NCBI GenBank assembly: GCA_039555135.1
Contig: CP114179.1
Span: forward strand, 4,216,001-4,280,000
Origin: Phycisphaeraceae bacterium D3-23
Lineage (GTDB): Bacteria > Planctomycetota > Phycisphaerae > Phycisphaerales > Phycisphaeraceae
Direction of reading: 5' to 3'
DNA: 64,000 nt
A program made the translations under genes and the position numbers. Below, piece by piece: positions 52,346 to 62,843 of the stretch (position 1 is its first letter; each line of letters starts with the position of its first letter). Under the pieces are notes generated by a model that saw only the letters and a program-made list of their open reading frames with translations, did no database searches and was not told the origin of the DNA.

Positions 52346-53296
52346 TCAACCCGCCGTGCGCGTGCTGACGACGGCACACCCTGTCGCCTCGGCGACGTTT
52401 CGAGCCATCGAGTCGGCTTCATGGGACGGCATCTTCCCATCGAGCACACAAAACACAGCCGACCCCGACCCCGTGATATGCGGGGAGAGCCCCAGAACGT
52501 GCGCCTTATCAAGCACCTGCTGCAAATCGGGTTGGACCGTGCAGGCGGGCTTCGCCAAGTCGTTGAACAGCGGCGAGCGCGGCGTCAGCGATTGGTTCAC
52601 GAGGTCCCAAACCCGATCGGCATCGGGTTCGCGCGGTGCCGACGGCCCGTCGGCTTCATCAAACGCGCGGTATACCGCCGGCGTCGAGCATCCAAACGGC
52701 GGCAGGATCAAAAGCAGCGGTGTCCGCGGCTGCACGGGCAACGGCTCGATCCGCTCGCCGGTCCCCGTCACGACCGCGCCCGACCCGATGAGCTGGGTGG
52801 AGAGCTGGAACATCACATCACTGCCGAGTCGCGACGCGATACGCATCAGCGTCGAGCCGTCCATCTCCAGGCCGAACACCATGTTGAGCCCGACCAGCAT
52901 CCCCGCCGCGTCGGCCGACCCGCCGCCTAACCCCGCACCCGCCGGGATGCGCTTTTCGATGTCTACTTCCATCGGCAGGTCTCGTATGCCGCGTTCCTCA
53001 ACGGCGCAAAACGCGCGATATGCTAAGTCTGATTCCAGCGGCCAGTCCACCGGCTGCCGAACAGGCGCATCCTCCGCAAACCTGACCTTGAATGTGTCTG
53101 GCGCACCCGGCTCAAAGGACCGCCGGATCGTCAGCGTATCGCTCAGCACGATCGGCACCATCCAACTCGCGATCGGGTGCATCCCGTCGGCGTGCGGCGC
53201 ACCAACCGACAGCGCCAAGTTGACCTTCGCCGGGCATTGCACCCGCACCGTCCGGTCATCGATCCACTCGGGTTTTGTCGGTATCGGGTCCGGCAT
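52346..53296 (-). CDS. ispE: 4-diphosphocytidyl-2-C-methyl-D-erythritol kinase
   Basis: GHMP-family kinase of the non-mevalonate isoprenoid pathway. The 316-residue protein has CPAKVNLALSVG with the catalytic Lys, the ATP loop PAGAGLGGGSADAAG (about 117-131), the GSDVMF motif with the catalytic Asp, and a C-terminal GSGSAVFCV loop. The chain is slightly longer than the usual 280-300 residues. TACGCT (53303-53308, minus) lies 6 nt before the ATG, consistent with a leaderless start. It is convergent with the O-antigen ligase-like gene and transcribed away from it. Confidence 0.93.
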   Translation of the reverse strand: MPDPIPTKPEWIDDRTVRVQCPAKVNLALSVGAPHADGMHPIASWMVPIVLSDTLTIRRSFEPGAPDTFKVRFAEDAPVRQPVDWPLESDLAYRAFCAVEERGIRDLPMEVDIEKRIPAGAGLGGGSADAAGMLVGLNMVFGLEMDGSTLMRIASRLGSDVMFQLSTQLIGSGAVVTGTGERIEPLPVQPRTPLLLILPPFGCSTPAVYRAFDEADGPSAPREPDADRVWDLVNQSLTPRSPLFNDLAKPACTVQPDLQQVLDKAHVLGLSPHITGSGSAVFCVLDGKMPSHEADSMARNVAEATGCAVVSTRTAG

Positions 53297-53302
53297 CGGA
53301 AC

Positions 53303-53308
53303 AGCGTA
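53303..53308 (-). promoter_or_regulatory. -10-like hexamer TACGCT before ispE
   Basis: Minus strand; 6 nt before the ATG at 53296. The same hexamer and spacing occur before the S55 lipoprotein gene. Confidence 0.35.
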
Positions 53309-53368
53309 TCGCGGCCGATCGGGCCGTGCTGATAAACTCGGTTGGCTGCACCGATGTGCCGCGTTCAG

Positions 53369-54112
53369 CTACAACAGCGTCAGGTCTTCGGCACCCGAGA
53401 TGCGCGCAGCCGCCTGAGCGGCCTGGCCTACCGCGGCTGTTGCGGTGTCGCTGTCTTGCGATCGCACAATCTCAGACGCAACCGCTTCCTGCCTCGGCGC
53501 ACCGGGCAGGTCGAGCATCGTCACCGCCTGCTCCGGGGTAAGTCCGAGCATGATGAGGCCGTGGAGCTGCGCCCACAGCGCCTTGGCGCGGGCCTGGTCG
53601 TTGAGCGACTCCGCCCAGCCGGCGATGACTCGCCGAACGACCGCGGGCACCGCCTCGCCCAGCTGCTGCTTGCCGACGCTGGCGAGCCAGAACATCAGCC
53701 GGTACAGCTCGGGCTGTTCGGACGCGACCCGGGCGTACATCAGGACCGAGGTCCGAACGCCGCTGCGCAGCTCTGCGTGGTCGGCCACCGACGCGAAACG
53801 CCGCTGACACACGCCGTCGAGCAGGGCCCGTTTATCCGGGAAATACCGGTAGATCGAGCCCACCGCGCAGTCGAGCTGACGCGCGATGGCGCGGATCGTC
53901 GCGCCGTCGTAGCCCTTCTCGCGCAGCACACGCGCAGTGGCATCAAGCACCTGCGACTCGTCGAGGCACGTCGGCGGCTTCTTGGGCTGGTCAGGGGGAT
54001 CGCTTCCCGCAGCCGAGGCAACGCCCGGCAAAACGGTCGGCGGGGACGGGGAAACACCGGCGAGCTTGAGCACGGTGTGTTGATCGGGGCTGGCGCATCC
54101 TGCGTCATTCAT
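53369..54112 (-). CDS. TetR family transcriptional regulator
   Basis: A 247-residue regulator. A disordered N-terminal extension (about 1-48, rich in Pro and Ser) precedes the TetR DNA-binding domain (about 52-100), with TARVLREKGYDGATIRAIA and the recognition helix VGSIYRYFPDKRALLDGV. The C-terminal ligand domain (about 105-215) is helical with WLASVGKQQLGE. I start at ATG 54112, with the strong site GGAGGTGAACC; the frame to 54259 is open but not conserved-looking. A perfect inverted repeat lies over that ribosome-binding site (54116-54133), so it probably represses itself. The target besides itself is unknown; ispE lies downstream in the same direction. Confidence 0.88.
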   Translation of the reverse strand: MNDAGCASPDQHTVLKLAGVSPSPPTVLPGVASAAGSDPPDQPKKPPTCLDESQVLDATARVLREKGYDGATIRAIARQLDCAVGSIYRYFPDKRALLDGVCQRRFASVADHAELRSGVRTSVLMYARVASEQPELYRLMFWLASVGKQQLGEAVPAVVRRVIAGWAESLNDQARAKALWAQLHGLIMLGLTPEQAVTMLDLPGAPRQEAVASEIVRSQDSDTATAAVGQAAQAAARISGAEDLTLL

Positions 54113-54115
54113 AAG

Positions 54116-54133
54116 GTTCACCTCCCTGTGAAC
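54116..54133. promoter_or_regulatory. Candidate TetR operator over the ribosome-binding site
   Basis: Perfect inverted repeat GTTCAC-CTCCCT-GTGAAC just before the TetR gene start. On the minus strand it includes the Shine-Dalgarno GGAGGTGAAC. Spacing and symmetry fit a TetR-family operator. Confidence 0.5.
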
Positions 54134-54164
54134 ACCGTTAGTTTGCCCGACTTGCCATCCCCCG

Positions 54165-55043
54165 TCAAGTGTGTGGATTGAGATGTTTATCTGCCTCCGA
54201 CGGATCCGCCCCGCACTCCGGGCAGGGCTTGTCGGGGTTGCCACGGAGGTCGTAGCCACACGATTCGCATCGGCCGGGCCAGGTGGTTGCGAGGGTCCCT
54301 CGGCGCAGTTCGATCAGCAGGCAGGCGAAGGCCGAGAGGAGCGCAAGGCAGAGGATCAGAAACGCAGGCAGCAGGCCCGAGTATTGAAGTTTGTGCCACG
54401 GAATGGGGAGGTGCCATTTCCAGGACAGCCAATCCTGTACGCGCCTGGCCGTGTAGCAGAGGAGCAACATCAGGCATGTCATGCCGATGATGAGTGGGTA
54501 GGGAGAACTCGATTTGCGGACTGCGGGCAAAAACAGCAAAAGCCCCAAACAGGCAACCCACGCCATGCCGATTGGCCAGAAGCGCGGCGGGCCCAGCCCG
54601 GTGAGGTTGATGAACAGCGGCGAAGTGTTGTCGTGGTAGTACGCAACGTCGTACCAGACGCCGGTGACATCGGCGATTATAAGCATGGCCGACAACGCGA
54701 GTGCCGCCCACAGGATGGCCGCCGCGATGATACGCCAGCGGTTATGATCGTCGTCGATCCTGTTCGCACGTCGCGAAATGCCGAGACAGCACACCATCGG
54801 CGCGAAGAGGACCGTTAGCAGGAAAGTCAACGCCAGCCCAGCTTCGAGCGGTTGGAGGGTTCTATCGTTGTAGTAGCCCGACAGCACACCCACTGCACGC
54901 AGGATGCCCCACTCAAACCAATGGAGATGTGCCGAGATGATGTTACCGAGCGTAACGCAGACAAAGAGCACCACTAAAGCGGTGAAGATCGCGTGGTGCC
55001 GGGCGACTGAACGGAAAAACCATTGATTGATTCTGCGCGTCAT
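54165..55043 (-). CDS. Integral membrane protein with C-terminal zinc ribbon
   Basis: A 292-residue protein with six or seven predicted membrane helices (about 18-38, 66-88, 102-126, 152-172, 182-200, 222-244). At the end is a cytosolic zinc ribbon, CESCGYDLRGNPDKPCPECG, with two CxxC pairs (about 262-281). This combination is common in planctomycetes and of unknown function. AAATTG-type consensus signals are not seen, but GGAGG before the ATG is a good ribosome-binding site. It lies between ilvD and the TetR gene on the same strand. Its sequence is less GC-rich than its neighbours. Confidence 0.82.
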   Translation of the reverse strand: MTRRINQWFFRSVARHHAIFTALVVLFVCVTLGNIISAHLHWFEWGILRAVGVLSGYYNDRTLQPLEAGLALTFLLTVLFAPMVCCLGISRRANRIDDDHNRWRIIAAAILWAALALSAMLIIADVTGVWYDVAYYHDNTSPLFINLTGLGPPRFWPIGMAWVACLGLLLFLPAVRKSSSPYPLIIGMTCLMLLLCYTARRVQDWLSWKWHLPIPWHKLQYSGLLPAFLILCLALLSAFACLLIELRRGTLATTWPGRCESCGYDLRGNPDKPCPECGADPSEADKHLNPHT

Positions 55044-55084
55044 GCGGCCTCCAAACTCTTATGTAGGCCATCAACGCCAGCGTT

Positions 55085-56779
<1,695 letters not shown>

Positions 56780-56857
56780 AGGGTTTTCACAGTCTGCGCA
56801 AGGCATAGATATAAACGAAACCTCGCATTGTAATCCAACACATCAGCGACGGCGAAG

Positions 56858-56878
56858 CCCACAGATTACATCTGTGGG
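56858..56878. repeat. Short palindrome, family B variant
   Basis: CCCACAGA-TTACA-TCTGTGGG between the M20 peptidase and ilvD genes. It is a family B stem with a compensatory G-C to A-T change relative to CCCACGGA/TCCGTGGG. No T-tract. Confidence 0.65.
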
Positions 56879-56904
56879 TGACACGGACATGCTATGGCCG
56901 TGCT

Positions 56905-58110
56905 TTAGGCCATGAGTTCTGAAAACTCCATCTGCATGATCGACGCATACACCTTCGCGCCCTGCTCGATCTCTTTCACCGACACCCACTCGTCCTTCGT
57001 GTGCGCGGGGTAGGGGCTGCCCGGGCCGAAGACGAGTGTGGGGAGCCCGGCATTGGCGAGGTAGCTGGCGTGGGTGGCGAAGGGGGCGCCGACGGTGGGG
57101 CGGCGGACGCCGTGCTCGGCCATCGCGTGCTTGACCAGCGGCAAGATCTGCGCACTGGACTCGGGCAGCAGCGGGGGGTGGTGGACCCGGACATGGATGT
57201 CGTAACGGAAGCCCGCGTCCTCGCCGGCGAGTTCATCCAGCAACGCCCTGACCTCGGTCAACACACCGCCTGGCGAATCGGGTGCGGGCTCGCCGGGGAC
57301 GATGCGGCGGTCGACCTCGGCGACGCAGCGCTCAGGGATAATGTTGGGCGCGCTGCCGCCGGAGATCAGGTTGACGCTGCAGGCCGCGTGGCCGGTGAGC
57401 GGGTGCTCGACATCGAGCGGATCGATGTAGCGTTCATGCAAGAGCGCAAGCGCCTTGACCATGTCGGCGATCGCGCTGCGGCCCTCGCTGGGGACGGACG
57501 AGTGCGCGGCCTTGCCGTGCGTCGTGATCTCGAAGCGCACGCAGCCGTTATGCGCCACGACGGGCGTGTGCTCGGTCGGCTCACCCACAACCACAAGGTC
57601 GGGCGACCAGGCCAGCCGGGGCAAGTCGTGCTTCACAAAGCTCTGGATGCCGGTCATCGCGATCTCTTCATCGGTGCTGAAGAGCAGGGCGATGTTGTTG
57701 GGCCTTTCGCTGCCGAGCTGGTATTGATGCAGGGCCCAGAGCATCGCCGCCCCGGTGCCCTTGGTGTCGCACGTGCCCCGGCCCAGCACGTTGCCATCGA
57801 AAAGCTCGCCACCGAACGGGTCAATCGTCATTCCCTCGGCCGTGACGGTGTCCATGTGGCTATCAAACAGAATCCACGGCCGATCCTCGCCCACGCGGTG
57901 CGTAATGAGCAGCTGGTCCGACCGGCCCTCGCCAAAGCCCTGCACGGGCAAAAGCTCGGTCTCCATCATCCAGGTCGAGGCGAGCCGCGTCAACATCGCG
58001 GCGAGCTCGTCTTCCGCGCACGCTCGGCCCGTGACCTTGCCATTCACGCTGTCGATGCGCACCATCGCCTGCAATAACTCGATCACGTTCGCGGGGGGCG
58101 TTTGGGGCAT
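56905..58110 (-). CDS. M20 family metallopeptidase/deacylase (ArgE/DapE-like)
   Basis: A 401-residue zinc hydrolase of the ArgE/DapE/CPG2 family. Zinc-ligand motifs are DSHMDTV (near residue 85), GRGTCDTKG, and STDEEIAMTG with the catalytic Glu. A dimerisation domain follows (about 175-290, from HNGCVRFEITTHGKAAHSS). The C-terminus has FGPGSPYPAHTKDEWVSV with the last His ligand. Substrate cannot be told apart: N-acetylornithine, succinyl-diaminopimelate or a peptide. On the minus strand, TACACT (58117-58122) lies 6 nt before ATG 58110. Confidence 0.9.
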   Translation of the reverse strand: MPQTPPANVIELLQAMVRIDSVNGKVTGRACAEDELAAMLTRLASTWMMETELLPVQGFGEGRSDQLLITHRVGEDRPWILFDSHMDTVTAEGMTIDPFGGELFDGNVLGRGTCDTKGTGAAMLWALHQYQLGSERPNNIALLFSTDEEIAMTGIQSFVKHDLPRLAWSPDLVVVGEPTEHTPVVAHNGCVRFEITTHGKAAHSSVPSEGRSAIADMVKALALLHERYIDPLDVEHPLTGHAACSVNLISGGSAPNIIPERCVAEVDRRIVPGEPAPDSPGGVLTEVRALLDELAGEDAGFRYDIHVRVHHPPLLPESSAQILPLVKHAMAEHGVRRPTVGAPFATHASYLANAGLPTLVFGPGSPYPAHTKDEWVSVKEIEQGAKVYASIMQMEFSELMA

Positions 58111-58116
58111 AGCGGT

Positions 58117-58122
58117 AGTGTA
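58117..58122 (-). promoter_or_regulatory. -10-like hexamer TACACT before the M20 gene
   Basis: Minus strand; 6 nt before the ATG at 58110, leaderless-type spacing. Confidence 0.4.
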
Positions 58123-58124
58123 CG

Positions 58125-58148
58125 GTGGGACAGGCATCCTGCCTGTCA
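58125..58148. repeat. Single arm of repeat family A
   Basis: GTGGGACAGGCATCCTGCCT plus TGTC, one family A arm in the divergent region between the M20 peptidase and kinase genes. Confidence 0.6.
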
Positions 58149-58157
58149 ACCAGGCGA

Positions 58158-58163
58158 TAGACT
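58158..58163 (+). promoter_or_regulatory. -10-like hexamer TAGACT before the kinase gene
   Basis: 6 nt before GTG 58170; leaderless-type spacing and support for the GTG start. Confidence 0.4.
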
Positions 58164-58169
58164 GCCGCA

Positions 58170-58895
58170 GTGCAGCACGCGCCCCCATCTCGTCCCGACG
58201 ATGCAGGCAAAGACGGCCCGCTCACCCTCGACCCGCGCGGCATCGCCACCCTCGCCGCTGAGTTGCAGCAGCACGCCAAACGCCACCCGCACCGACGCAC
58301 CCTCGCCGCGATCGCCGGGCTCCCCGGCTCAGGCAAGAGCACGCTCGCCCGCGCGCTGTGCATCCACCTCAACCGCAGCGAACCCGGCTCGGCCGCGCTG
58401 ATCGCGCTCGACGGGTTCCACCTGCCCAACGAAGCACTCGCCGCACGCAACCTGCTCGACCGCAAGGGCGCGCCGCAGACCTTCGACGCGCTGGGCTACT
58501 TCAAGCTTATCGCCCACGCGGTCGAACTTGGCTCGGCAATGCAAGTCCCCGCCTACGACCGCAAACTCCATGCCCCGGTCTACACCGGCAACCCCGAGCA
58601 CACGATCACATGCGATACCCGCTACGTGCTTACCGAGGGCAACTACCTGCTGCTCGACGAGCTGCCCTGGACCGCGATCGACGACCTCGCGGCCGCGCGG
58701 TGGTTCCTCGATACGCCTACCAAACAGGCCGAGGCCTGGCTGGTGCGCCGGCACATCGCGACGGGGCGGTCGATCGAAGAGGCCCAGCAGCGTGTCGCGC
58801 AGAATGACCGGCTGAACGCCGAGCTCGTCACGCAGCGCAGCCGACACGCGGACCGGGTGTTGTGTTGGCCGGAGAAGATGTTGGATGAAAAGTAG
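58170..58895 (+). CDS. P-loop nucleoside/sugar kinase-like protein (YggC/uridine kinase family)
   Basis: A 241-residue P-loop NTPase with Walker A AGLPGSGKST (residues 49-58), LIALDGFHLPNE as the second acidic motif and DTPTKQAEAWLVRRHIATG as the lid region. This matches the uridine kinase/pantothenate kinase-like family that includes E. coli YggC and fructose kinases; the substrate is not clear. It starts with GTG 58170, with TAGACT 6 nt upstream. Its TAG stop codon (58893-58895) is supplied by the first bases of a family A repeat (58892-59036), so the repeat may have set the present C-terminus. Confidence 0.82.
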   Translation: MQHAPPSRPDDAGKDGPLTLDPRGIATLAAELQQHAKRHPHRRTLAAIAGLPGSGKSTLARALCIHLNRSEPGSAALIALDGFHLPNEALAARNLLDRKGAPQTFDALGYFKLIAHAVELGSAMQVPAYDRKLHAPVYTGNPEHTITCDTRYVLTEGNYLLLDELPWTAIDDLAAARWFLDTPTKQAEAWLVRRHIATGRSIEEAQQRVAQNDRLNAELVTQRSRHADRVLCWPEKMLDEK

Positions 58896-59036
58896 GACAG
58901 GCATTCCTGCCTGTGATTCGTTTAAGCCGAATCATATCGGAGCACGAAGCGTGAGCGAGTGATCGCGCGACCCAACGGGCTAACACTCGTTCACGCTTCG
59001 TGCTCCGAAGGTGACAGGCAGGAAAGCCTGTCCTAC
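58892..59036. repeat. Nested palindromic repeat, family A copy 4 with inner palindrome
   Basis: Outer inverted arms GTAGGACAGGCATTCCTGCC and the matching end with GCAGGAAAGCCTGTCCTAC enclose a second inverted repeat of about 25 bp, CGGAGCACGAAGCGTGAGCG (about 58938-58962) paired with CGCTTCGTGCTCCGA-type sequence (about 58987-59010). It lies between the kinase and metallo-beta-lactamase-fold genes. Confidence 0.75.
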
Positions 59037-59042
59037 GGAATG

Positions 59043-59714
59043 CTAAAACGGCCGCTTCACCGGGTTCAGCACCACGTTGTCGTGCCCGGGCACGATGACC
59101 TCCGCGATCTCGACGGCCTCCTTGAAACTCTCCTGCGCCTGCTCGATATCGACACACCCGCGCAGCACCCGGCCGCGCTCGAGGTGCTCGATCGTCGGGA
59201 CCGCATCGCCCGCGATCAGCGTCGTGCGCGTCGGGTGCGTCAGAAGCAGCCCGCAAGTCCCGGGCGTGAAGCCGTAGAGCGGGAACAGGTCCACCTGATC
59301 GGCGACCTTGTCGGGCGCGACCTGACACTTCCTAAGGATCGCGATCTCCTGCTGCAGGATCTTGCGGACATCGTCGTCCTGGCTCTCATCAAACGTCTCG
59401 ACAAGCTGGACACCGACCGCTTCGCGTTCGCGTTCGGAGATCAACCAACGCGCATCGGGAAACGCGGCGATCCCCATGCGGTGGGCGGGGCGGAAGTTGG
59501 TGAGGAAGACATCGGTGATGTCCTCGGGCGCGAGCCCGCTGCGCTCGGCGAGCCGCGCGGCGATGGCCTGGGGCGGGAGGCCTGGGTCGACGAGGATGCG
59601 CTGCTTCTTGGTGGTGATGAGCGTGGTCGTGGCGTGCGGCGTGCGCGCGGGGCCCTGGTGCTGCCAGAGGTCGTTGACGCTGAGCGCGCCGATGCTGATG
59701 ATGCGGTAGTCCAT
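59043..59714 (-). CDS. Metallo-beta-lactamase-fold protein lacking most metal ligands
   Basis: A 223-residue protein with the MBL fold: ILVDPGLPPQAIAARL at the start, GFTPGTCGLLLTH, TLIAGDAVPTIEHL and VEIAEVIVPGHDNVV at the end. The place of the metal motif HxHxDH reads LTNFRPAHRMG (residues 71-81), so three of the four ligands (first His, second His and Asp) are Asn73, Arg75 and Ala77. The central PGH is PGT. The later Asp (AGD) and final His (PGHD) remain. It is therefore probably not a normal zinc hydrolase. I start at ATG 59714, 23 nt after the VOC gene, likely the same operon. Confidence 0.8.
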   Translation of the reverse strand: MDYRIISIGALSVNDLWQHQGPARTPHATTTLITTKKQRILVDPGLPPQAIAARLAERSGLAPEDITDVFLTNFRPAHRMGIAAFPDARWLISEREREAVGVQLVETFDESQDDDVRKILQQEIAILRKCQVAPDKVADQVDLFPLYGFTPGTCGLLLTHPTRTTLIAGDAVPTIEHLERGRVLRGCVDIEQAQESFKEAVEIAEVIVPGHDNVVLNPVKRPF

Positions 59715-59737
59715 CGGTGTCTTTGTGTTGTGTGGTG

Positions 59738-60121
59738 TTAGTGGTCGCGTTGGCTGAACCCGTCGCCGTCGGCGATGAATTCGAGGCGGTTGCCGAACGG
59801 GTCGTCGGTGTAGAACCGGCGTCGGCCGGGCACGGCGTCTTCCCAGTCCACGCGGTACCCCGCTGCTTCGAGCTGCCCAACGAGCGCGTCGAAGTCGTCG
59901 ACACAAAACGCAAGGTGAGCCTTCTTTTGCGGGCGGAAGTCGTCTTCGACGCCGAGGTGGACCGAGACCTTGCCGGCCCGGAACCAGCAGCCGCCGCGCG
60001 CAGCATAGAGGCCGGGCTTGGGTTCTTCGTGCATGCCGAGCAGGCCCGTGAAGTAGAGACGGGCTTTATCTTCGTTGCCCGGCGGCATGGCGAGTTGGGC
60101 GTGGTCGAGGAGGGTGATCAT
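59738..60121 (-). CDS. VOC (glyoxalase/dioxygenase superfamily) protein
   Basis: A 127-residue single-subunit VOC protein with two beta-alpha-beta-beta-beta modules: DHAQLAMPPGNEDKARLYFT at the start and HLAFCVDDFDALVGQLEAAGY in the middle, ending RRRFYTDDPFGNRLEFIADG. Metal ligands of the family can be placed at His in LDHAQL, His in AHLAF and Glu in LEFIAD. Substrate unknown; small size suits a dimeric lyase or resistance-type protein. I start at ATG 60121. It is directly upstream of the MBL-fold gene on the same strand. Confidence 0.85.
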   Translation of the reverse strand: MITLLDHAQLAMPPGNEDKARLYFTGLLGMHEEPKPGLYAARGGCWFRAGKVSVHLGVEDDFRPQKKAHLAFCVDDFDALVGQLEAAGYRVDWEDAVPGRRRFYTDDPFGNRLEFIADGDGFSQRDH

Positions 60122-60138
60122 GGGTTGCGTCGTGGGTT

Positions 60139-60212
60139 GGGTGCCACACAGCGTAGCTGTGTGCCCATGTCGGGTGCGGGTAGAGCGCACATAGCTTCGC
60201 TATGTGGCACCC
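60139..60212. repeat. Double-hairpin inverted repeat, family D
   Basis: Outer arms GGGTGCCACA (60139-60148) / TGTGGCACCC (60203-60212). Each half is itself a hairpin, CACAGC-GTA-GCTGTG and CATAGC-TTC-GCTATG. The halves differ by paired changes (C-G to T-A), so each stem is kept. It lies in the helicase/VOC gap. Confidence 0.7.
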
Positions 60213-60217
60213 TTGTA

Positions 60218-61564
<1,347 letters not shown>

Positions 61565-61666
61565 GGGGTTCCTTTGGCGGGGCGTTAGCGGCATCGGCCG
61601 CAGGCATCCCCACTCGTCGCAAGGCAGAATGAAGTGCGAGATTATACACGGCAAGGCGCTACAACA

Positions 61667-61687
61667 CCCACGGATGCAATCCGTGGG
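61667..61687. repeat. Short palindrome, family B
   Basis: CCCACGGA-TGCAA-TCCGTGGG, identical to 27204-27224, between the helicase and coaD genes. Confidence 0.7.
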
Positions 61688-61714
61688 CTTGAGTTACATG
61701 TAGAAATGCAGGCG

Positions 61715-62287
61715 CTACTCGCCCTTGAGGTGGTCGATGTGCTGCCAGGGGAGGGTGCCGCCGAGGTCGTCTTTGCGCTCTTTGAGCTTCTCGAGCACCT
61801 TGCCCGGGATCAGCGGGAGCAGGCGGTCGATCTCCCCGCCGGCCGCGATCTGCTTAATGAGGGTCGAGCTGGTGAAGCCGTAGGTCTCGCCAGACATGAC
61901 GAAGACGGTCTCGATATCGGCGATCGAGCGGTTGGTCAGCGCGAGCTGGAACTCGAAGTTAAGGTCCGTGACGTTGCGCAGGCCACGGAGGATGGCGGTC
62001 GCGCCGATGCTGCGGGCGTAGTCGACGGTGAGGCCTTCGTAAGCGGCGACCTCGACGTGCGGCTCGCACTGCTCGGCGATGAGCTCGCCGATCATCTCGA
62101 TGCGTTCTTCGATCGTGAAGATCGCGCGCTTCGCGGGGTTGGTGCCGACCGCAACGATCAGCCGGTCGAACAGGCGCTGGCCCCGGCCGATGACGTCGAG
62201 GTGGCCGTTGGTGATCGGATCGAACGTGCCGGGGAACAGCCCGATCTTCTCCGGCTTGTCGCGCGGTGGGTTGGCGTTTTCGCTCAT
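61715..62287 (-). CDS. coaD: Phosphopantetheine adenylyltransferase
   Basis: Adenylates 4'-phosphopantetheine to dephospho-CoA, the step before CoaE. The 190-residue hexameric nucleotidyltransferase has the T/HxGH signature in GTFDPITNGHLD (about 19-30), a Lys in RGLRNVTDLNFEFQ and the nucleotide loop GFTSSTLIKQIA. It has an extra C-terminal segment of about 25 residues beyond the usual 160. On the minus strand TATACT (62294-62299) is exactly 6 nt before the ATG, the clearest leaderless-type promoter here. Confidence 0.95.
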   Translation of the reverse strand: MSENANPPRDKPEKIGLFPGTFDPITNGHLDVIGRGQRLFDRLIVAVGTNPAKRAIFTIEERIEMIGELIAEQCEPHVEVAAYEGLTVDYARSIGATAILRGLRNVTDLNFEFQLALTNRSIADIETVFVMSGETYGFTSSTLIKQIAAGGEIDRLLPLIPGKVLEKLKERKDDLGGTLPWQHIDHLKGE

Positions 62288-62293
62288 AGGCCG

Positions 62294-62299
62294 AGTATA
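62294..62299 (-). promoter_or_regulatory. -10-like hexamer TATACT before coaD
   Basis: Minus strand; near-consensus TATACT with 6 nt to the ATG. Strongest member of the leaderless-type set by sequence, though no -35 is obvious. Confidence 0.5.
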
Positions 62300-62475
62300 G
62301 CAGCCCCCAGGGCCCCTCCGCGCGGTTGGGGCACGACCCAGCCGTCACACCCGATACGCCCGGCCCAGCCGACGCCGTGGCCGCGATTTTTCCGGACGTT
62401 GGGCTGGCCTCGTCGGCGGTTGAATCGGTTACTTCCCCTGAACCAAGACGGCAACGACAACACAACTACGCGACG

Positions 62476-62559
62476 ATGGCCACCCAAAAACCCGCGAGTA
62501 CAAGCACGCACCCAACACCCGCCGACCCCGGCGACGAACACGACAACACGGCCGGCTAA
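62476..62559 (+). CDS. Possible 27-residue small protein
   Basis: ATG 62476 to TAA 62559 encodes MATQKPASTSTHPTPADPGD followed by EHDNTAG, a hydrophilic, probably disordered peptide. Its only support is the good terminator that begins 27 nt after its stop, with no other gene on that strand upstream. There is no clear ribosome-binding site. It could equally be part of a non-coding transcript. Confidence 0.2.
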   Translation: MATQKPASTSTHPTPADPGDEHDNTAG

Positions 62560-62585
62560 CGCCGACCTTCACCGACCCTGGATCG

Positions 62586-62623
62586 GGTCTCGCTCCGGTT
62601 GCCTCCCCGGACGAGACCTTTTT
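62586..62623 (+). terminator. Rho-independent terminator without an obvious gene upstream
   Basis: Stem GGTCTCG-C-TCCGG / CCGGA-CGAGACC (12 bp with one bulged C), loop TTGCCTCC, then TTTTTC. On the plus strand no established gene lies between it and the kinase at 58170-58895. Confidence 0.75.
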
Positions 62624-62843
62624 CTTTCGCGACGCCCCGCCCACCCGGCGGGGCGTCGCATTGTTCCTGAGTTGGCTGCTGCCGATTACCCTCGGCCTCA
62701 TCGCGGCCAGCCCTACTGTGCAGAAGCGCTGCCCGTGTCACCCAGCTGCCAACACATGCGGGTAAAATCATCGAAGCCGCCCTGCGATCCAGTGGGTTGG
62801 GGCGCGCCTTTCTTCCGTGCTTGTAACAACCGATGGGAGCCCT

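Larger units (their letters stand above)
62288..62843. other. 556-nt intergenic region between coaD and the halogenase gene
   Basis: It contains the coaD promoter on the left, a possible 27-codon frame (62476-62559), a terminator (62586-62623), and then a perfect 13-bp hairpin, GCGACGCCCCGCC / GGCGGGGCGTCGC (62629-62659) without a T-tract. TAAAAT (62763-62768) could be a -10 for the halogenase gene. No convincing longer gene is present. Confidence 0.6.
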
